From: Cytospora piceicola
Lineage: Eukaryota > Ascomycota > Sordariomycetes > Diaporthales > Cytosporaceae
DNA length: 64,000 bases
NCBI GenBank assembly: GCA_023375675.1
Contig: JALQBC010000014.1
Location: 434,001 to 498,000 of the forward strand
Reading direction: 5' to 3'
Shown here in pieces: positions 24,590 through 35,463 of this stretch. The notes under the pieces are model-generated. The model was not told the origin of the DNA and made no database searches. It saw only the letters and a program-made list of their open reading frames with translations. A program made the translations under genes and the position numbers. Positions within the stretch are counted from its first letter, which is position 1; each line of letters starts with the position of its first letter.

Positions 24590-25539
24590 ATGGAGGCAAC
24601 CTGTCAGTGCGGGGCCGTGACCTTCAAGACGCCCCTCGAGAAGCCACTCGCGTTGTATATCTGCCATTGTGCCGAGTGCAGACGGCAGACTTCCTCCGCG
24701 TTTGGCACGTCGGCCATCTTCCCTCGGTTCCCCCTGCCGGATGCCGAGTTGTTGAGTGTCTACACGTGAGTCCACTACCTTCCGAAACCCCCGTAGGAGG
24801 CTAAGAAATGGGCTGTATGGGCGTGGAAGTCTCTCACGGCGGGTGGGTGATGTGTGAGAATGGATATGGTGTGAGAGGACGAGAAGGGGGATCAGGCGGG
24901 AATGGGAGATGGGGAGTGATCGGGCGTGCTGACGGCTTTTTATTCCGGTGTACAGACGACCCACCGTCTCAGGGCAGACGCTCTATTGGTGAGTTTTCGA
25001 GCAGCCTGGCTCCTGACGAGAACCAACCCTGACGGCCATCGCAACATTGCCCGACGATGAGCAGACTTTACTGATACGGCACAGCTACTTCTGCCGAGCT
25101 TGCGGCACCCGGCTAATCCACACGACACCCGTAAGCTTCCTCCCCTGCCCCCCCCCCCCAAACCATGCCCCGCCCCGCCCCGGCAGCCCCCAGAAACCAC
25201 CCAGCTGACTTGGGCCCCCAGAACAAGAACGTGGTCTCGGTCAAGGGCGGCTGCCTGGACGGCCTGGACTGGAGCAAGGCGGTCCACATCTGGACCAAGT
25301 CGGCCATGGTCCCCATCCCCGAGGGCGCCGAGTCGTACCCCGAGGAGCCGGGGCGGGCGGCGGCGGCGGCGGCGGCGTGCTACAGCGGCCCGCAGGAGGC
25401 GCTCGACCAGCCGGGGCTGCTGTCGGGCAGCGGGGGCGACCCGGCCCGGGAGGGGAGGGCGGACCAGGCGCAGGCGCAGGGGCCGGGTGGCCTGCCCGGG
25501 CCTGGCGCGCTGTGGACGGGGAACGCCGCGGGCGGTTGA
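24590..25539 (+). CDS. GFA (CENP-V/glutathione-dependent formaldehyde-activating) domain protein
   Basis: Four exons (24590-24765, 24956-24988, 25085-25130, 25222-25539) give 190 aa. The N-terminal MEATCQCGAVTF, CHCAECRRQTSSAFG and CYFCRACGTRL supply the two zinc-binding Cys sets of the GFA fold (C5/C7, C25/C27/C30, C70/C73/C76). The DGLDWSKAVHIWTKSAM block is also typical of fungal members. After about residue 122 the chain becomes a Gly/Ala/Gln-rich tail with a seven-Ala run, which is not part of the fold. Fungal GFA proteins are many and mostly without known substrate; formaldehyde-glutathione chemistry should not be assumed. Exon 2 is only 33 bp. Intron 3 contains a 12-base C run. Confidence 0.86.
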
Positions 25540-26013
25540 GAGTGTTCGTTCGCGCGGGCAGCATTGCGCCCCGGGGTTGGGGTATGTGGATCTGGAGTTT
25601 GTGATGGTATGGGGTTCTTGTCTACTGTTATATACGCATCAGTTGCATGTTTGTAAGGATCGTTGTTCAATTATTGGCTGCCAGAGCTGCGGAGCATATG
25701 GCACAGGTTGGATCGGCTTACCCGATCAGCCGTATCGCGGAATATTGAAACGTTCAAATGCATATCTGCATGCTCTGAATGACAGATACTGATGGGAAGT
25801 AAGTCCATGCTCTGAATGGCATTGATAAGCAATACAAGTACTTCATGTACGAAGTTGGGCCAGAAGCAGAAAGGTGGTATTTATCCTCAAACCCCATCTG
25901 AGAACCCACACCCACAGGGTCAACGGGTTGGGTATTACTAAACATATACGGCCTCTTCATGTCAACCCACTCATCACCCTTCTTCTCCTTCAGTCGAATA
26001 TGATCCCTCCCAT
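25540..26013. other. convergent 3' spacer
   Basis: This spacer between two converging genes holds presumed 3' UTRs. No other feature is seen. Confidence 0.5.
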
Positions 26014-27111
26014 TTATGACTTTGCAGGCCCCACAGTCTGCTGCATGAGGCTACCCAAACTCAACGCAGTCATCAGCGTCAACCCACTCATGTCGATATC
26101 CGGAACTTGAGCGCTGCTCGAGGTAGGATCGACTGGCGCGGGAGTAACAGCGGCCGGGTTATCAGCAGCCAGTGGCGTCTCTGTCGGTGCTGTTGCTCCC
26201 GCGGCTGGAGTGGTGCTGGTGCCAATGCCGAAGGTGAGTGCGGATTCCAGAGTGCTGGACGGACTTGGGGAGGATGCTATGGTCATGTTGTCAGCTACAT
26301 ATTACTTCTGGGCGGGAAATGGGGGGAGATTGATGGAGGGCATCTCACAAGTGGATACAGCCGACAGAGTAGAGCTGAGCGATGATGACAAGGTCGCAAG
26401 AACGCTCGATGGTGCGCTTGATGACACAGGCACACCCGATATATCGACGCTGCTGTTTCTTGCGGTGGCTTCTGTGGCGGCTGCCTGGGTGGCAATCGTT
26501 GATCCGAGTGCCGGGTTGTTGGCGCAGGGCAACGTCACATATACGGTCTGCGTGACGGTGTCCGGAAGGAGGCTGATGATTTGAGTTGGAGCGGGACCTT
26601 GAGCGAAAACCGTTGTGGTGAGGAAGGAGAATGGCGCGCTGGGTAAGTTGTATCAGTATATCCAGTCGGCTGCTCATCTCCAGTCAGTTGATCGACTTAC
26701 ACATTCGCGTTTACAGTTGTGGTGGCTTCTGTCCCGTTTAACGTTACTGTCACCGCAGCCGTGCTGTTTGCCATCGCCGCCGATGCTGTTACTGTCTCCT
26801 TCGAAACCTCCGTCACTGTCGTCTCGGCTTTACCTCCACTATCATTGTGGTGATGATGGTGTCCCGCGGCATCTTCCTCGTGGTGGTGGTGATGTTGTCC
26901 ATTGGCGTCCCATGCCGCGTCTTCGTCGGCATGTCTTGCTTCTATGCCATCCTCAGCCCGAGTAATCCCATGGCCCAACCAATTCGCCTGTTGACTTGTC
27001 AGTATATTAGTTTCTCAAAGGCTTGTAGCTTCACTCAAGATAGGGCTGACGTACCGTGGCGAGTGACACGAATCCTAATACTACTAGTACATATAGATGA
27101 TGTACTTTCAT
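26014..27111 (-). CDS. secreted His-rich protein with Ser/Thr/Ala-rich tail
   Basis: Four exons (27055-27111, 26701-26987, 26349-26638, 26014-26276) give 298 aa. Exon 1 is almost exactly a signal peptide (MKVHHLYVLVVLGFVSLAT), with a likely cleavage after ATA at the exon 1/2 join. The mature N-terminus has two five-His runs separated by EEDAAG, in an acidic setting. A Thr/Val region (TVYVTLPCANN) follows, then a long Ser/Thr/Ala/Pro tail suited to O-glycosylation. Only a few Cys are present. The C-terminal hydrophobic stretch ends in polar residues, so a GPI anchor is doubtful. Intron 3 (72 bp, CTGAC branch site) is in frame apart from one stop; if retained, the protein would end at PPFPAQK. 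The family is unknown to me; metal binding is an inference from the His runs. Confidence 0.75.
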
Positions 27112-28893
27112 CTTGTCGTCGAGACCAGCTAGGCTTCACCTTGCCCCAAATCCTCTTCAAACCGATGAGTCCAATGAGCGAGTGGCGCAACAGACCAGCC
27201 GTTGGTCAACGCACTCTTACCGTGATCTTACGAGTCGTCAATATGAGGGATCAACCCTTGTAGAAAGTAAAATGGGAGGGTGGCGATGGTTGGTGATCGA
27301 AGGAAAGGGAACAAAGTCCAGCAGGTTCCCAAGTCCGGTCCAGTGATACAGACGAGATCTGCCAGAAGAGAAGGGAAAATGTTCACCGGAATAGGACGGG
27401 ACAGGACCTCAATCAAAAAACAACCTGGACAGTTGAAGGGAAGACAAGGTAACAAAAGGATGTGGATCAACCGACACCTGTGACTGACAGGGACTTATCC
27501 GCTACGGAACAGTAGAAACAATCCTGAACCGGGCGGTTAGATGCCGTGCTCCTGGATACTTAAGTACCTACACGAGTCCCCAGGAAATTGTGACTGCTAG
27601 TATTTACGGAGCGAGGGAGTCCCAAAGGACTCGAAGGAGCCCGCAAGGCGCTGAAGGGGAAAAGCCAGGTAAATACCGAAGCTCTCGCGGACGGGAAGAT
27701 GGTTTAGATGATATGGGTGGCTTGCGAATAAAGGAGTGATTGGGAGATACTGGTTCGAATTGACTGACACGGACCCCAGGACGCTGTTCACCTACCAGAA
27801 CAAGCTTCGGTACCTAGACGCTCACGAGCCTGTTTCAGCCGGGGTCAACAAGGAGAAGGACGAGAAGAGGAAGAAGAAGAAGAAGAAGAGAGGAAGTCAA
27901 GATGATGGTAGTGTCAAAAGCTTGGCTTGGGTCTCATATGAACGATTCTCGTGTCCCTGACCGAACCCTGGTAGGATGAGTAATCTCCTCCCAGGTATCA
28001 GGGCTGTTTAAGCTTGTTTTTAACTTGAGCCTACCCCCATGTAACGGTTGTGGTTGGAGCGAGGCTCTTGAAGGTGGTGTGCGCTCAGCCCAGGGGCGGA
28101 TGAGACAAGCCCCAGACGGATCGTGTCTGAGGAGCAGCGCGGCGAAACACCGGTTCCCAATCGAATGTATTTGCTACCGGTGGCTGCAACGGTGCAACGG
28201 GAATGCTTACTTACATAGCCGTGATCATATTGTGAGCACCGTGTTGGGAATCTATGATTTGTCCGGAATTGTCTTACTAAGGCCAGCTCTCAAGCCGTGA
28301 CCTCCTCTTTGCCGAGCAAACATCTGAGCCATCTCCAGCCACTAAAGTGTGGCTTCTGGCTAACATGTACCTATTCTAACTTTTTTTTTTCTTTTACGAC
28401 GAACGAGGAAGTCGAATCGTCACATGTGATGGCTCCTAGCAACTCAAGGACCATATCATGTCTAAGTAGGGAAGCAGATTAGTCTTCAAGAATGAGAAGA
28501 TCCCGTAATAACCCATTGAAGTCTAACATCAACATCGATCCGTCTCTCATGTTAGCAAAATGCTGGTTAGCAAAACGCTTTGCAACATCATCGCACCGGA
28601 GTCAAATAGACCTTCGTCAATCTCATCACGGTCGGCAACCTGTGATATCAAGCCTTCAGTACCAAAGCTGTGTCAAGACGGAGAGCTTGATCCACGTTCC
28701 AGATGACCAAATAGCTACCGAGAAACCGAGTCACAGCAAAGCTGGATTGGCCGAAGAGTCGCACCGTTGTCTGGATTGTGAGCAATTGTATTCAAGGGGG
28801 GTATCATAGTCTTCTCCTTTCCCAGGACACCATGCTTGCAGACACAACTCGGCTTATTTCGAGCTCTCCGTCAAACCTGTCGCCCAATCTTTT
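27112..28893. other. intergenic region
   Basis: Promoter side of the His-rich gene and 3' side of the Rpp30 gene. I see no gene. A purine-rich stretch (AAGAAG repeats) lies around 27855-27895. Confidence 0.45.
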
Positions 28894-29925
28894 TCAAGGG
28901 AGCTTTGGCTTCTTCGCCTGTCTCTTATTTATGACGGGGAGTGAGGCCTGTTCTCCACCAACTCCCTGGTCATTGAGCCCATCGTGTTTCCGCTTCCCAT
29001 TCTCATTCTTGCCTCCGGGTTGTTGCTGCTTTTGCCCTTGCTGCTTCTTCCCACCTTTGTCCGTCTTCTGCTTTCCACTATCATTGCCCTTGTTCTTGGC
29101 CTCACCGTTATCTCCCCCATTCTCCCGCCCCGGTATCCTGCCCTCGACATCCACGATGTCAACCACGCCCTTGAACGCCCGTCTCTTCAGCCCCTCGTTG
29201 ACCACCACGCCCCTTGGATGTACCCCCAGACCCTCCAACCCCTTCTCCGGACCAAGCCCCCAGACTGCTAGTAGATTCACCACATCCGCCGGCGCCCTCA
29301 GGAACCCACTCCCCTTGCCCTCCGAGCTCAACACGATGCCCCTCCCCCTCGTCGCCCTCAGGAGCTCGATCACGTTCGCGACCCACACGCTCCGTGCCCT
29401 CGGGTCCTGATTCGAAGTCATCTGGCCGTAGCACACCTCGAAGTAGACGCCCCTGTTCACCGCCGCCATGCAGGGCTTGGGCTTGAAGTGGAAGGGGAAG
29501 TACTGCGTGAGGTCGAGGGAGATGAGGGATATGTCGGACATGGTCGTACATGCTGCCTGGAAGGCCTTGTCGGTGGTGGGCCGGCACGCGACAATGTCAT
29601 ACACCGCGGCTATGGAGGAGAGGCGGTGGTTGGTTGCCGGGTCGGAGACGAGGACTGTTGCGCGGCGGAGGGTCGTGGGTAGCTTCGAGGAGGCACTGTT
29701 CGTGGTCGAGGTGGGGGCAGGCGAGGATTGGTTGTGTTGTGGGAAGGACGAGTGGACGGGCCCCAGCTGTGGTATTGGGTTGTTGATCTGTGATGGCACG
29801 GGCGCCCCGAAGGTGTGGTTCAGGGCGACAACATTGTAGCCTAGCGAGTGGCTGAATCTCAGGGTGCGCTCAAGGTCGGACTGGGATGTCTGTGGAGTCC
29901 AAGGAATGTTGAGATCGTAGAGCAT
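28894..29925 (-). CDS. RPP1: RNase P/MRP protein subunit Rpp30 (yeast Rpp1)
   Basis: A single-exon 343-aa protein. The start is set at the ATG at 29925 because MLYDLNIPW is the conserved N-terminus; the frame extends 33 codons upstream without another ATG. Family blocks visible in order are YDLNIPW, LGYNVVALNHTFG, a mid-region SDISLISLDLTQYFPF, GVYFEVCYGQM, and RGIVLSSE with the LRAPADVVNLLAVWGL helix. Together they form the PHP-like TIM barrel that binds RNase P and RNase MRP RNA in the nucleus for pre-tRNA and pre-rRNA processing. The last about 75 residues are Lys/Gln/Gly-rich and low in complexity, likely RNA-binding or nuclear-targeting. The gene diverges from the zinc-ribbon gene at 30614 across 688 bp. 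Confidence 0.93.
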   Translation of the reverse strand: MLYDLNIPWTPQTSQSDLERTLRFSHSLGYNVVALNHTFGAPVPSQINNPIPQLGPVHSSFPQHNQSSPAPTSTTNSASSKLPTTLRRATVLVSDPATNHRLSSIAAVYDIVACRPTTDKAFQAACTTMSDISLISLDLTQYFPFHFKPKPCMAAVNRGVYFEVCYGQMTSNQDPRARSVWVANVIELLRATRGRGIVLSSEGKGSGFLRAPADVVNLLAVWGLGPEKGLEGLGVHPRGVVVNEGLKRRAFKGVVDIVDVEGRIPGRENGGDNGEAKNKGNDSGKQKTDKGGKKQQGQKQQQPGGKNENGKRKHDGLNDQGVGGEQASLPVINKRQAKKPKLP

Positions 29926-30613
29926 CGTGGCGGCGGGATGGGGCTCGTAGCCTTGTCTGAGCAACCGACCCTGGTCAGGCGAATGTGATGTCGTCGCGAT
30001 TTTCCAATCACACGGGCCGTCCAATTACTGGTGTGGGTTGCGGAGGACCAGCTAGACGGGCGCGGGGTTTGCGGTGTCGATGTTGAAGAGTCTGGGAAGA
30101 GTCTGGAAAGGGTTGAAGATGATATGAATGTCACAAGGCTGAGGAAGCTCTCAAAAAGTTTCGACGTGGGGTCCAACGGGGAGCTCAGAACCCTGCAATC
30201 GTCTGGGATGCCAAGGCTTATTCGGGCTGCTTGGCGCCAAACTTTTAGTGGTCTGCAGGTCAGGCACCGCCCCAAACTCTGTGCGCCAGGTGACATCACT
30301 AGGGGGACCTTGCACGCAGCTGAGCGGACGGGATGGCATCGATAGGCCCTTGCAGACAGTTACACTACGAGGCAGCCCAACCACTTTGACTCTGATCTTC
30401 TACCGTCTTCAATACTCCCCTCACTTCTTTCCGTGATACTACTATCAATGACCCTAGATCGCTGCTTTCGTTGCCATAATACCGCGCCATCAATCCTGCC
30501 TCTGGTATCCGCGAGACAAACATACTTGAGTAGTCAGGACCCACGACCGACTTACACAGTCCACGGACGATAACAACTGACTCTCACTTCAACCTCACTT
30601 GAAGCTCACCACC
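29926..30613. other. shared promoter region, Rpp30 and zinc-ribbon genes
   Basis: The 688-bp spacer lies between two divergent start codons. No internal gene is supported. C/T-rich sequence precedes the zinc-ribbon start. No TATA box was recognised on either side. Confidence 0.5.
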
Positions 30614-31067
30614 ATGTGTCTCATCTTCACTTGCGGCGAGCACACCTTCCGCAAACAAGTCGAAGGCTACGAAGGCCTAGTCTGCCAGTGTCATAACTGC
30701 GGCAATTACTCCGGTCATGTCATCAAAAGCCATCCGTGGTTCACATTCTGCTTCATCGTAAGGCCCTCGTCACTTCTCATACTTGACTCGACCAGCATGC
30801 TGACATGGTCAACAGCCCGCCCTACCGCTCTCCATACACGGTTATGTGGATATCGTCTGCAACATCTGTAACTTCTCCCAGCCACTCGAGCAGCGTCAAG
30901 ATGTGCAGTCAATGAAGAGGGATGCTGAGGGCGGAGCAGTTCCTCTACAGCAGCAACCCCAGAAACCACCAGGTGCGCCGCAAGGTGCGCCGCAAGGCCC
31001 GCCGCAAGGCTGGGGTGGACAGGCACCCGCACCACCACAGGGCCAGCAGCCGATGAGATACGGGTAG
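30614..31067 (+). CDS. small conserved zinc-ribbon protein with Pro/Gln-rich tail
   Basis: Exons 30614-30757 and 30816-31067 (58-bp intron, phase 0) give 131 aa. The N-terminal 75 residues carry two Cys pairs, CQCHNC and CNIC, flanking a hydrophobic WFTFCFIPALPLSIHGY stretch. This is the zinc-ribbon arrangement seen in a group of small fungal proteins of unknown role (compare the PF17032-type zinc ribbon). The tail is Pro/Gln/Gly-rich with three near-identical GAPQ/GPPQ units from a 12-bp direct repeat around 30970-31010. The hydrophobic segment could be a membrane insertion, as in LITAF-like zinc proteins. Function is not known. Confidence 0.8.
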
Positions 31068-32084
31068 TTGGGTGGATGCGTCGGATTCCGCAAACGGAGG
31101 ACGAGATGCTAGGACACTGTTCTAAGAGTGTCAAACATGTGGGTGGGTTTTTTCTTTTATAAGTGGCCTGAATGGCATAATGGCGTCTTGGGTTAATGGT
31201 ACTCAACTTGATTCTGAAGAAAAGGAATGAGCGCCGTCCGTCCGGTAGTCGGAGTTGGCGCAATTTAATATGGGTTCATAAGCACATTCTCTGTAAGGGA
31301 GTTAACTGTAATAATTCAGCGCAACGGCCTGACGGGCAACCCTCAATAATCACATGTTGTCCAGATGTCGCACTTGATTCTTGTATTTACCATCAGGCAC
31401 GGGATCAGACAGATCTTGCAAGGCCGAAGATGTCGCGAGACAATTGACGCCCATGGTACATACCTAGGTACCTAGGTATTCGGTAGCGGGCATAGCTATA
31501 TGTTTTCATTGTGTCCCCATTCCGATAACCCAGTCTACATGAGATGCTACACCGACAGCCACCTTTTCAGTCTAGGTCAGGTAACGCACCGGAGGAGGGA
31601 ATGGGCATGTCTCACGCAAGCGCCACTGACGACTTTACTTTTCCTGGCACGAGTCTCTGTTATTTTTATGCATGGCTTGCGATAGAGCCAGTACTGTCCT
31701 ACACTCTCAGGCATAACATTATGAGTTTATCGATCTCTTCTTGTACTTGACAAAACATAACCAAGTATTATGGGTTGCTGGGAATGCTGGCGATTTATTT
31801 CAGGGTTCGGGTTAGTTACATAATAATTCAAGCAGGGTGACGTCGTGTGGTGGTCGGTTCAGGCCGCAGCGAAATGGGTGTGCTTGGCCGGGCCGTTTTT
31901 CGAAAGCTTCACCCATTTTCCCACAGCACCAACTGGCAACAACCCCAATACGCCACAATCCGCAGGAAACATAGAGCAGTAACTGTATTTCGGAAAGCTT
32001 CGAAAGTTAAGTAACTGCGAAATCTTCTCGACACACGCAGGGTACTGGCCTCCCTTGGGACAATCAACACTGGGATACATCACG
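31068..32084. other. intergenic spacer with double palindrome
   Basis: No gene is seen. Overlapping TACCTAGGTA palindromes lie at 31461-31478. The rest is the presumed 3' UTR of the zinc-ribbon gene and the leader of RMD1. Confidence 0.5.
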
Positions 32085-34190
32085 ATGGCGCCCCAACGAC
32101 CCATGGTGCAGCGACAGGACACCGGTGCAGGAGGTTCGGCTGGACCGCGTCCTCCTATGGGAATGCAGTACGTCTCGGTCGATAATGTTCTTCGCCACTC
32201 CACCGAGATCCCATCCGGGCAGCCTCGAATGAACCCGACCACTCTACGCCCACAGCCTGGCACCATGGCAACCGTCAGAGCCGCAGCACGGGCGGCAGCC
32301 CGTAGGGCGGGCGTACCTGCGAACTCCATCGGCGCCTCAAGCGTAACTGGACTACCGCCAGGTTCTCGGATAGCGGTCCCTCAGAACGTTCCATCACGGA
32401 CGACCAAGGTCAGCGAGAAGCTCGTCCTCATCCCCATCCCTGACGCACCCGACGACGACTCCCCTGAAGACGACGAGATCGATGGCATGTCAACGAGGGA
32501 AGACGAGAGGGCAAGGAGAATTGCTTATTTGCAGCAAGAGGAGGACGGCCCGCTGCGCGATGAGGAGCTGGACGTGCTGAAGAAACGAGGGGGCATCCGC
32601 GGGAAGAGCTACGCAGAAAGGCTGCCGAAACGACAACGGGCCGAGAAGGTGTCACGGCTGACGGCATATTGCACGGCGCAAGGGTTCAAAATGAAAGCCA
32701 CTGCCGAGTTTCTCCGCACTAAACATGAGGCCAAGACTAAACTGTACGACGACTGTCTCTATGTGGTGTACCACTTGCCGTTAATGACAGGCACCGAGGG
32801 GTACCGCGTGCGGAGCAGGCCCATCCTCAAAACACCAGGGACGGGGAAGACAGTTTTGGACCTGGAGATTGAGCGCAGCGAAAGACGTGACGAACACTAT
32901 GGCTGGGGCACCGACGAACTCTTGGGAAGCCCGAGCGATAGTCCAGCAAGCATGACGAACTTGCAGCCCGTGGACAGCAATGGATCAGACGAACAAGGCG
33001 GGGACTTCGTACGGGGCGGTGGAGGCGACCACGCCGAAGTGTCCCTCAGCGGGATCAATAGACTGGCACCGGACGCCAAGAACTTCGCCGAGATGTTTGT
33101 ATTCTCCTACGGTGTCGTTGTCTTCTGGAACTTCACCGAGCACCAAGAAAAGGACATCCTCGGCGACCTGACCTTTGCCGAGAGCGAAAAGGGCATTTCC
33201 TTGGCCACCAGGCCGTTTGAACCCGGTGATTACGAAACAGAAGAGTTCCACTTCGAATACTCCGCCGACATCAAGCACCCACGTATTTTCAACGACATGA
33301 TCACGCTGCTACCGCGGTCGGACCATATGGTCAAGCTGACTATCAGTCACGCCGTCGCGCAGAGCACCAAGTTGTGTAATTTCGAAGAGAGGATGTCCGA
33401 TACGATGAAGTACGCGGAGCCGGTTCCCAAACGTCTCGCCATGACGGGCGAGTTGAGCTTGGGGAGGACAGAGATTGTGAAGCTGCTTGGGCGGTTGTTC
33501 AAGAGTCGCGTGGATATCAATCTTTGTAAGTGCCTACAACATCCACTCACCGAGAGCTGGGAGAGGTGACGTCGACGGTGGGAGCCGAAAAAGAGTCCGT
33601 CAACAATGGTTGGCATCGAGTTTTGGCCCCACTGTCCTTCGTCGCCGCCTCTCATTTTCACACGAGTCTAGGGAACCCAGCTAACCATCTCAACAGCCTC
33701 AAATATCCTCCCCGTCCCCAACTTCTTCTGGGAATCCGAGCCCACCCTGCACCCTCTCTACATGGCCATTCGCGACTACCTCGAGATCGATCCACGTATC
33801 GTGGTTCTCAACGAGCGGTGCCGCGTGTTCCTCGACCTGGCCGAGATTCTGTCTGACACAGTGGCCGATGCCAAGATGAGTGCCATCACGTATATCGTCA
33901 TCGTCCTGATCGTCATCAGTATCTGCGTGACGGTGAGCGAGGTAGGACTGAGATTTGCCATCCTGCAGAAGAGCTCCGGCAAGGGGAACGAAAACAACGA
34001 GACCATGCACGATGGCAGTGTGGCTAGCCGGGCTATGGTCGAGGTCTACAGGCCAGGGAGCGTCGAGTGGAAGTTGGCCAGGGCCAATATTACACTCGAC
34101 GAGTTTAGGGACTGGATGGCTGTGAATGAGCAGGAGAAGGGTGCTGCCTGTGGATCGGAGATTGTGGGACAGACGTTCGCAGGTGTTTAA
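32085..34190 (+). CDS. RMD1/Sif2-Sif3 family protein (DUF155)
   Basis: Exons 32085-33525 and 33697-34190 (171-bp intron) give 644 aa. The ATG at 32085 is chosen because the upstream frame has no other ATG. The first about 140 residues are disordered, with an Ala/Arg-rich patch. A basic YAERLPKRQRAEKVSRLTAYC block introduces the DUF155 (PF02582) region at about 330-590: FAEMFVFSYGVVVFWNF, then the HPRIFNDMITL and KLTISHAVAQSTKL segments, and LPVPNFFWESEPTLHPLY after the intron. One transmembrane helix (ITYIVIVLIVISICVTV) sits near residue 600, as in yeast Rmd1/Rmd8 and the mitochondrial RMND1 group. Yeast members are needed for sporulation; the molecular function is unclear. Confidence 0.9.
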
Positions 34191-35463
34191 GTTGTGTTAG
34201 TGTGAGAAAAGGGGCGCTCAGGGTTTTCGGAAAGGGCATAGCACAAACATATCAAGCGACAAGACTGCATGTTTAAAGGCGTACATTGATACAGATACCC
34301 CCCAATCTTGCAATATGAACAGCAATTGCTATATTTCTGCACTGCTGCTATCCTATGTCATCATGACAGGGTTCCTAGTGATCATGGCCAAGAAGCAGTT
34401 GGAGTCTCTTCCGTCAAATGCCTCTGTTGAGTACGCTGGAGTATCAGTCCTTTTTCGAAGTCACCGCAGCGTGTGTTTAAGATTCCTGAGATACAGTGGA
34501 CATGTATCGATGTAATCAGATCATTTGGATTGCACGACTCTAGCTTGGGGTGAATCTTTTGTTCCCCCCCTCCAAAACAGATCGTCTTCCTCCCAGAGGA
34601 AAAGTTCTGCAAGGCTTCCGTATAGAACAACAACCAAATATCCCGAACAATTCGTTTTCCAATACAGACTCATATTCAGCTGCTATGTCCTGGAAGGACT
34701 CGGTGTCATATTCCCCGTTGGGTTTCGGGTTGTTCGTTGTAGTTTGTTTTCAAAGCACCGCTCTGAACAGGTGAAGAGGACAAGAAAGTTGCTAAAAAAT
34801 CGAAAAAAGACCCCTATGTCTTGTCGGGATAGGTATGGACCATCCCTCGTCCAAGACTATCAACAGGCACATTGCGCAAATCCGTCCTGTCTGACTTCCA
34901 GTAGCGCCCCCTGTTCTCAAGTCTCGCCTGGGATAAGGATGAAATCCCTATTGTCTTCCCCTCCCCCTCCACCTCCCCCAACCACGTCAGAAGCTCCTAT
35001 GAGGGTATTAAAAATGGCTAGCTGGGTAGCTCTTAGAATGCTAATCGAAATGAAACAAACATGGAGTATCTTTGATAGGGAAAGAATGGTCTTGCTTTGT
35101 GTGGTGACGAACAGCGTGTAAAAAAAACAGAACAGCTTTTGTAGTGGTATCATTTGGATATCTGAAAGGGGAAACATCGAAAATACGGTGTCAAAAGAAT
35201 ACAATAGAGAAAGAGAAAAATTGTTCCACGAAATCCCGAATGGGGGGGTATGTGGGTATGAAAGATGCCCGTGACAATGAAACTCCAAGAGGGAGAAAAG
35301 TAGAAAATCATGGGTTGATACGGCGTGTTGTTTGTTTGGTGTTGGCCGCGTGTTTGATCCAATCTGGTTGGGTGATGTGATATCGTCGTTGTATCTCTCG
35401 TCATCACAGACTCGCCGTCCAGTCATGCACGTCTCCGGTCTTGTCGTGATCAGTCGCCGGTTC
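34191..35463. other. convergent intergenic spacer
   Basis: No supported gene. A minus-strand frame at 34917-35558 is long but low in complexity and overlaps the last Msb1 exon, so it is not called. A G/C-homopolymer stretch is near 34965-34980. Confidence 0.4.
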
